Under the pieces are notes generated by a model that saw only the letters and a program-made list of their open reading frames with translations, was not told the DNA's origin and searched no databases. A stretch of 6,934 nucleotides of DNA from Thermoplasmata archaeon (GTDB lineage: Archaea > Thermoplasmatota > Thermoplasmata > GCA-020350865), in contig CP070672.1 of NCBI GenBank assembly GCA_020351895.1, positions 2,480,915 to 2,487,848 of the forward strand. Reading direction: 5' to 3'. Positions within the stretch are counted from its first letter, which is position 1. The number at the start of each line of letters is the position of its first letter. Below are positions 1 to 4,800 of this stretch, in pieces. The position numbers were made by a program, and so were the translations under genes.

Positions 1-712
1 CCGAATCGTTCACTAGGAAGAACTCCTCCACCTTTTGATGCCTTTCGGATTTTGTCTTGGCAAGTTCTAATGCTAAGTCTGTCATCCTGCAGGCCGGGCT
101 GTTTTTCACTGTTCTGATTGAGGGCTTGGGGATGTTCAGGGTGTGGGCTAGCTCTGATACCCTCAAGACTTTCTTGGATTGGAAAATGTGTTCCATTGGG
201 TTATTCATCATGTTGTTGATGTATCGCTTGAGTTGGGGGAACTGCTTGCCCTTTATGTTGAGTTTGAGGGTGTGGACCTTGAATAGGTAAGGTTGGGGGT
301 GAAAGAGCTTCCTTGTTTTTATTGTCTGATTTGGGTCAAAATCGTATTTCTTTCTTAGTTTTGTTGCGGGGAGCTCGTTTCCATAACGATTGATCCAATT
401 TCTAAGGGTTGTCAGGGGGATTTTTATCCTGTATCTTCTGCGCATGGTTCTTATGGTCATGTCCAGGGTGTGGCCCATGTTGTAATAGGTAAGTGCAGAA
501 AGAATGACTTTGGGGGGGTAGGATGTGTGACTTAACTTGCGATCCGAAAAACGCTTTTGGCAATTCTTGCAGAGATATATCTGTATAGTGTCCTCTTTCA
601 GGTTTCTTGTCCCGCTTTTAACCACATTTTCTGAGGTGCGGCACTGTGGGCATGAAGGCGATTCGAACTTGAAATCCTCGAACATTGTGATCAGGGTCTT
701 TTTCTTAGCCAT
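1..712 (-). CDS. Zinc-ribbon/HTH transposase-like protein, N-terminal 237 codons (runs off left edge)
   Basis: The frame is open from an ATG at 712 to base 1 with no stop, so the C-terminal part is missing. An in-frame TAA seven codons upstream, with no other start codon between, fixes this start. Seen: a four-cysteine zinc ribbon (CPQC at residues 21-24 and CKNC at 48-51, followed by KRFSDRK), then a basic helical region at about 66-110 (VILSALTYYNMGHTLDMTIR, then TTLRNWINRY) that reads as a helix-turn-helix. This order is typical of archaeal IS transposases, where it binds the element ends. Residues 111-237 are basic and contain HPQPYLFKVHTLKLN; I do not recognise this part, and no DDE catalytic motif is visible, so the catalytic core may lie beyond the edge. 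No Shine-Dalgarno is seen; the TATA position suggests a leaderless mRNA. Alternatives are a DNA-binding regulator or an unusual recombinase. The gene diverges from the large surface-protein gene. Confidence 0.72.
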   Translation of the reverse strand, partial: MAKKKTLITMFEDFKFESPSCPQCRTSENVVKSGTRNLKEDTIQIYLCKNCQKRFSDRKLSHTSYPPKVILSALTYYNMGHTLDMTIRTMRRRYRIKIPLTTLRNWINRYGNELPATKLRKKYDFDPNQTIKTRKLFHPQPYLFKVHTLKLNIKGKQFPQLKRYINNMMNNPMEHIFQSKKVLRVSELAHTLNIPKPSIRTVKNSPACRMTDLALELAKTKSERHQKVEEFFLVNDS

Positions 713-730
713 GAACTCTTGGAGGGAGTG

Positions 731-740
731 TTAATATATG
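731..740 (-). promoter_or_regulatory. TATA box for the transposase-like gene
   Basis: On the minus strand the sequence reads CATATATTAA, centred near 735, about 24 bases before the A of the ATG at 712. Archaeal TATA boxes lie about 25-27 bases before the transcription start, so the mRNA would begin at or within a few bases of the start codon. This fits the missing ribosome binding site. The first palindromic repeat begins at 745, only a few bases upstream of the box, so a protein bound there could control initiation. Confidence 0.55.
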
Positions 741-744
741 AATC

Positions 745-780
745 TATCGCACGGATTCGGCATGCCATTTTCGTGCGATA
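745..780. repeat. 36-bp nested palindrome (repeat unit 1)
   Basis: TATCGCACG at 745-753 is perfectly inverted as CGTGCGATA at 772-780, with 18 bases between. The spacer contains the perfect 8-bp palindrome GGCATGCC at 759-766. Both palindromes share the same centre (762/763). This symmetry suits a dimeric binding protein or a hairpin in single-stranded DNA or RNA. It lies next to the TATA box of the minus-strand gene. Confidence 0.75.
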
Positions 781-893
781 TCTCACGGATTTGGCATGCC
801 ATCTATCTCACGCATTTGGCGGTAGATTTTAGGTATATCTCACGAATTTGGCTGTTAGATTCTTGATTTTATCTCACGGATTTGGTATGCCAT
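745..893. repeat. Five direct 24-25 bp repeats upstream of the transposase-like gene
   Basis: Units lie at 745-768, 779-802, 804-827, 836-860 and 870-893. All begin TATC(G/T)CACG, then a variable base, ATT(T/C)GG. Units 1, 2 and 5 end GG(C/T)ATGCCAT, while units 3 and 4 end in a diverged GGTAGAT or TGTTAGAT. Unit-to-unit spacing is 34, 25, 32 and 34 bases. The position beside the start of a transposase-like gene suggests subterminal transposase-binding sites of an insertion element, or operator-like iterons. The other end of the element is not in view, so terminal inverted repeats cannot be checked. Confidence 0.8.
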
Positions 894-902
894 TTGCGTG
901 AG
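873..902. repeat. 30-bp nested palindrome (repeat unit 5)
   Basis: CTCACG at 873-878 is inverted as CGTGAG at 897-902, again with an 18-base spacer, and a near-palindrome GGTATGCC at 884-891 shares the centre (887/888). The geometry equals that of the palindrome in unit 1. Relative to unit 1, the G-C pair in the arm has become T-A on both sides. It marks the outer end of the repeat array. Confidence 0.65.
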
Positions 903-941
903 TTGTGGGTGATTAAAGTTTGCGTGGGTTTTGGTACGCTG

Positions 942-987
942 GCTCCGCCCTGAATAACCCAGGAGAAACCCTCCTTTTCAGCCGAGC
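942..987. other. Possible structured RNA/DNA hairpin
   Basis: Three nested stems can be paired: GCTC (942-945) with GAGC (984-987), CTGAA (950-954) with TTCAG (977-981), and AGGAG (961-965) with CTCCT (971-975), closing a five-base loop AAACC. Internal loops and a bulge separate them. Each stem is only 4-5 pairs long, so chance is a real alternative. Confidence 0.25.
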
Positions 988-1039
988 AGAGGGGGTATGT
1001 GTGTTGGGAATCTGGGTATTTTTACCAGATGTGAGTGGT

Positions 1040-1077
1040 GGGGTGGGTTGAGGGAACCCAGAATGGGGTGGGGCGGG
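1040..1077 (+). other. G-rich block, possible G-quadruplex
   Basis: Six runs of three or four G occur on the plus strand at 1040-1043, 1045-1047, 1052-1054, 1065-1068, 1070-1073 and 1075-1077. Loops are 1, 4, 10, 1 and 1 bases. Any four-run quadruplex must use the ten-base loop, so the fit is relaxed rather than canonical. Confidence 0.3.
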
Positions 1078-1228
1078 CCTTGCAGGCGGCTTCAAAAATG
1101 GAAGGATTTCGGAGGGGAGGAGTATTCTGAGGAGTTTGGGGAGTGTGATATTTTTGAGTGGGAGATTCAGGGTCAATATGAATAATAGAAATCTTGGTCA
1201 AAAGAGAGATTACCACTCTTATTTCGTA

Positions 1229-1413
1229 TCCGGTTTCCGAGTGTTACCCCTCGAATTCCGGATCCGGATCAACTCCCGCATTTCGAAATGAAATAGAGGT
1301 TTAACACTCGAATTTCGGATCCGGTTTTCGGGTGTTACCACCCGAATTTCGGACAAATCCAGTAGATAAAGCTGAGGATATTTCTTGGGTTAATATCCGG
1401 TTTTCGAGAGGTG
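1229..1413. repeat. Alternating inverted ~16-18 bp repeats forming palindromes
   Basis: Forward copies (type TCCGGTTTTCGGGTGTTA) lie at 1229-1246, 1320-1337 and 1396-1413; reverse copies (type CACTCGAATTTCGGA) at 1248-1262, 1302-1319 and 1338-1353. Pairs form hairpins with a TTAC loop: 1229-1243/1248-1262 and 1320-1334/1339-1353. Copies at 1303-1319 and 1320-1336 form a 34-bp imperfect palindrome centred on CGGATCCG. A truncated forward copy follows at 1263-1267, and a perfect 12-bp palindrome CATTTCGAAATG occupies 1279-1290. The array lies 290-470 bases upstream of the surface-protein gene. It could be a protein-binding cluster or a miniature repeat element. Confidence 0.7.
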
Positions 1414-1449
1414 ATTTCGATTTGGTACCAGAAAAGGGGTTTGGGGTGG

Positions 1450-1469
1450 GCCCGAGGTAGAGCTCGGGC
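1450..1469. other. GC-rich hairpin
   Basis: GCCCGAG at 1450-1456 is perfectly inverted as CTCGGGC at 1463-1469, leaving a six-base loop. No T-run follows directly on the plus strand; the nearest is six Ts at 1502-1507. Neither flanking gene is transcribed into it from its 3' end, so a terminator role has no support. Confidence 0.4.
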
Positions 1470-1622
1470 GGGTCTATGAAATGTAGAACAAAATTGGAAT
1501 CTTTTTTAAAACAGGATTAGAAGGGTGGAAGTCCTTTGAGAAATGGAAACGATACCATGAGGGGACAATAATAGATATTCTAAATAAAAGAGAATCAAGT
1601 CTGATAAAAATAACAAAACATC

Positions 1623-1647
1623 TATGTATATTGATACAATCTTATAG
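1623..1647 (+). promoter_or_regulatory. Candidate TATA elements for the surface-protein gene
   Basis: Two AT-rich boxes, TATGTATATT at 1623-1632 and CTTATAG at 1641-1647, lie 50-75 bases before the ATG at 1700. The second would place transcription start near 1670 and leave a leader of about 30 bases containing the ribosome binding site. Neither matches an archaeal TATA box strongly, and the surrounding DNA is AT-rich, so this is tentative. Confidence 0.25.
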
Positions 1648-1689
1648 AAGACCTCAAGCCAAGGGGAAAGTGGGAAAAGAGAACCAGAT

Positions 1690-1696
1690 GTGAGGG
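1690..1696 (+). promoter_or_regulatory. Ribosome binding site of the surface-protein gene
   Basis: GTGAGGG lies just before the ATG at 1700. The GTGA part, which pairs with the archaeal 16S 3' end (core GGTGA), is six bases from the start. It supports the ATG at 1700 over the later in-frame ATGs at 1766, 1781, 1787 and 1799, which would truncate or remove the signal peptide. Confidence 0.45.
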
Positions 1697-1699
1697 TTA

Positions 1700-1810
1700 A
1701 TGGGATCAAATGCCACAGTCAGGCACTGCTTGCCCTACTGTGCTCTGATATTGATATTCGTACTCATGCAGGTGGCTGGAATGCTAATGAGCCCCTCTAT
1801 GGGAGAGGGC
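1700..1810 (+). other. Signal peptide region of the surface protein
   Basis: The protein begins MGSNATVRH, a short n-region with one arginine. Residues 10-30 (CLPYCALILIFVLMQVAGML) form an uninterrupted hydrophobic core, then SPSMGEGKN is polar. Cleavage is probably in the stretch around residues 30-36, but no single site is clear. No twin arginine is present and no clear lipobox was seen, so export by the Sec route is expected. Confidence 0.75.
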
Positions 1811-4800
1811 AAGAATCCGGTTTTAACTGTGACTGGGACAAACCAGGACGATAGGTTCGGATGGAATGTATCCAGTGCAGGCGATGTGAACGGAGACGGT
1901 TATGACGATATCATTGTGGGCGCACCGGGTTACAACCTGAGCAGAGGCAGGGCATATATCTTTTTTGGGGGACCTTGGTTTTCCGGGCTGCTTAAAGCCA
2001 AGAACGCTAATATCACGTTGACCGGGACAGCCCCCGGTGACAGGTTCGGCTGGGACGTCTCCGGTGCAGGGGATGTGAACAGGGACGGGTTTGATGATGT
2101 GATTGTGGGTGCACCAGGCAGAAACAAAGGTGTGGGTTCATCATATCTTTTTTACGGAAAAAAAACCTCTGTTACCGCCTTGAAGGCAATAAATGCCAAT
2201 TCAACATATTTGGGAGAGGATACAGGCCATGAATTCGGTTCATCGGTATCATGGGCTGGGGATGTGAACAATGATGGATACGATGATATAATTATTGGGG
2301 CTCCATATTATAATGGATGGTGGGACAGGAATTGGACGAACCGAATAAAATTGACCTTCGACAATTCCGAACAATCAGAAGATCTATACAACTTTCCGGT
2401 ATTGATAAACCTTAGTTCACCTATTTTTGATTATTCCAAGGCCAATTTAGACGGCACTGATCTGCGCTTCATTGACGACGACGGCAAAACTGAACTAAAT
2501 TACCATATCGAAGTATGGGATCCTGCCGGATATAGCCATGTTTGGGTGAATGTGACAAAAATAGATGCTAATTCAGAAACAGATCATGTTTGGATGTACT
2601 ACGGAAACACTGCGGCTTCTGATACTCAAGATCCTATGAAAACCTATGATTCGGATTATGTGGGAGTCTGGCATTTGAATGAAACAGTAATCGATGAGGC
2701 GATGTCAGGGGTGCATTACGATTCCACCTCTTATAACAACCATGGAAGTCAAAACAAAAACGATGATATTTTAGGAAAGATTGCTTATGGCCAGTTTTTT
2801 GATGGGACCGACGATAAGGTTCACATCACTGACGATCCCAGCTTGCAAATAGTTGATATGACACTTGAGGCTTGGGTGTACATTCTCGGAATAATACCTA
2901 TGAATTGGAGTACAATAATTGAGCACGACAGAAGCGATGTTAACTGGTACGGGTTATGGAAATCTGACAATGGCAATGTATTTCATTTCAGATGGAGTAC
3001 AGGTACTGTGAGAAGGACGGATTTTACATCACCGATAATTCCGAATTCGTGGTATTACGTGGCTGGAGTTCTGAATACCTCTTCATCCACAGCCTACGGA
3101 TACCTGAACGGCGATATCGATATCACTGTCCCCGGGGCCGATCCCCCGACTCCGTCTCCAGGATTCACAAGGTTTGGGAGCTCCGGCAACGGAACTGAGG
3201 ATTTCTCGGGGATAATCGATGAGGTGCGTATTTCAAAGAAAGCGAGAAGTGCGGATTGGATCAGGGCACAGTATTTTTCCATGAACGGCAGCTTTGTCGT
3301 ATTTGGTGAAGAGACCGTGTTATCCCAGGTGCCTGGTGCCGCATACATATTTCTCGGAAATAAAACCCTGGAATTAGAAATCAAAGCCGCGGAGGCGGAT
3401 ACGTTTCTGGGGGGTGAAAGAGGGAATTTTGGATTCTCTGTCTCCTCTGCTGGCAACGTCAACAACGATCAATATGACGATGTGATAATTGGGGCGCCTG
3501 GGGTGGACAAAGCCTATGTTTACTTCGGAGGCAACCCCATGAACGCTTGGGTCCAAACGAGCCAGGCCGACTTCGATTCCGCCGAAAAAAAGATCCACAT
3601 CAATACCACTCGGAATATGGACGGGGAGGTACAGCTTGCATCCTTCTACAACATCAAGGCCATGATGGCCTATTTCGACGGGTCCAATCCCCCGGACACT
3701 CCCGAGGTTCCAAAGAACAGGACATGGGATCAATCCTTCTGGAGGGAGGAAAATAAACCTGCTACTATAGGAATCGATGAAAATTACTGGTTCGCTCTCA
3801 GGTCGAGCACAACCCGAAAGAACGAGAAGATTTTGGTTATATCGGATGCGGGTAGAGATCTTAATATTCAGGTTTCGGACGGACTATCATGGAACCATGT
3901 CATGGAGCTGGACACCGTTTCAAAGGATATGAAGTTCAGGGGATTTGATGTGGCATACGAGTCGAAATCAGGCAATGCCGTTTTTGCTTACTTCAATGAT
4001 TCTAGTCCTTCAAAGCTCGTTCCCAAATACCGTATATGGGACGGAAATTCATGGAGTAGTGAAATGGATGCAGAGCCCGTTGGCACAGCTGATATCCAGT
4101 GGATTGTTTTGGCCTCGAATCCCCTGAAAGATGAGATAATGATGCTCACTCTCGACAAAGGTAACAGGGACATCTATGCCCAGGTATGGAACGGCACAGC
4201 ATGGGGAAATGTTCAACTGATTGAGAGCCAGGCATCAAGAGATGACAACCTGTGCTTCGATGCTGTATATGAGCAACAGTCAGGATATGGGATGATTGTG
4301 TGGGGAGGAGACAGCGGGAGCAACAAGAACCTCAACTACAGGCGGTGGACAGGAGATTGGTCCGAAATGGCGGGAACCATGACGGCTGCCGACAACCAGG
4401 TGAATGTAGTGAAGCTGGCAGCTGACCCCAGAACCGATTATATTATCTCCGGCAATCTCGATAATGGAAAACGGATTGATGTGCAGATATGGAACGGGAA
4501 AGGATGGAGTGCTGTGAGGGAGGTGGCACCTGGAAATGCAGAGAGAAGTGCAGAGCACTGCTTTGATGTTGCATACGAGGCAACAGGTGATCGTGGGGGA
4601 ATCGTGGTTTACGGCATCGATGACCATAGACCTGCTTATCGGTTAATAAACGGGACTTCTGTCGGTCCCGAAGGTTTTGTTCTAGAGGCAAACCCTCCAG
4701 ATAATGGCAGGAAACCGAACTGGATATTATTAGAAAGCGATCCCCAGACAAGAAATATCATGTTGACCTATATAATAGATGACGGGGGTGGAAACGGTGG

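Larger units (their letters stand above)
903..1699. other. Non-coding interval between the two genes
   Basis: About 800 bases with no convincing gene; short frames here lack family signatures. It can be divided as follows: 940-990, a possible branched hairpin; 984-1160, a block with extreme G over C bias on the plus strand; 1229-1413, a second family of alternating inverted repeats; 1450-1469, a GC-rich hairpin; 1545-1650, AT-rich DNA with weak TATA-like boxes for the gene at 1700. A frame from 1487 to the TGA at 1691 reads like protein (for example GLEGWKSFEKWKRYHEG) but lacks a usable ATG; it may be a gene remnant or chance. No tRNA or rRNA signature was seen. Confidence 0.6.

Noticed and set aside
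57..734. Plus-strand reading frames at 57-290 and 537-734
   Set aside because: They lie opposite the minus-strand gene with the zinc ribbon and HTH, which is open over the whole interval and carries clear motifs.
745..893. CRISPR-like look of regularly spaced ~24 bp repeats
   Set aside because: Intervals between units are only 1-10 bases, the units are imperfect, and spacing varies (25-34). There are no spacer-sized unique sequences and no cas genes in view.
997..1185. Small plus-strand protein of 62 residues with a purine-rich stretch before its ATG
   Set aside because: It arises from the G-skewed block (rich in W, G, E), has no recognisable motif, and overlapping frames on the other strand are equally open. 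The apparent ribosome binding site is part of the same G-rich run.
1450..1469. Transcription terminator
   Set aside because: The hairpin has no adjacent T-run, and no gene ends next to it; both flanking genes start on the sides facing it.
903..1699. tRNA or other known RNA gene in the intergenic region
   Set aside because: No T-loop-like GGTTCGAATCC or matching acceptor stem was found on either strand by eye.
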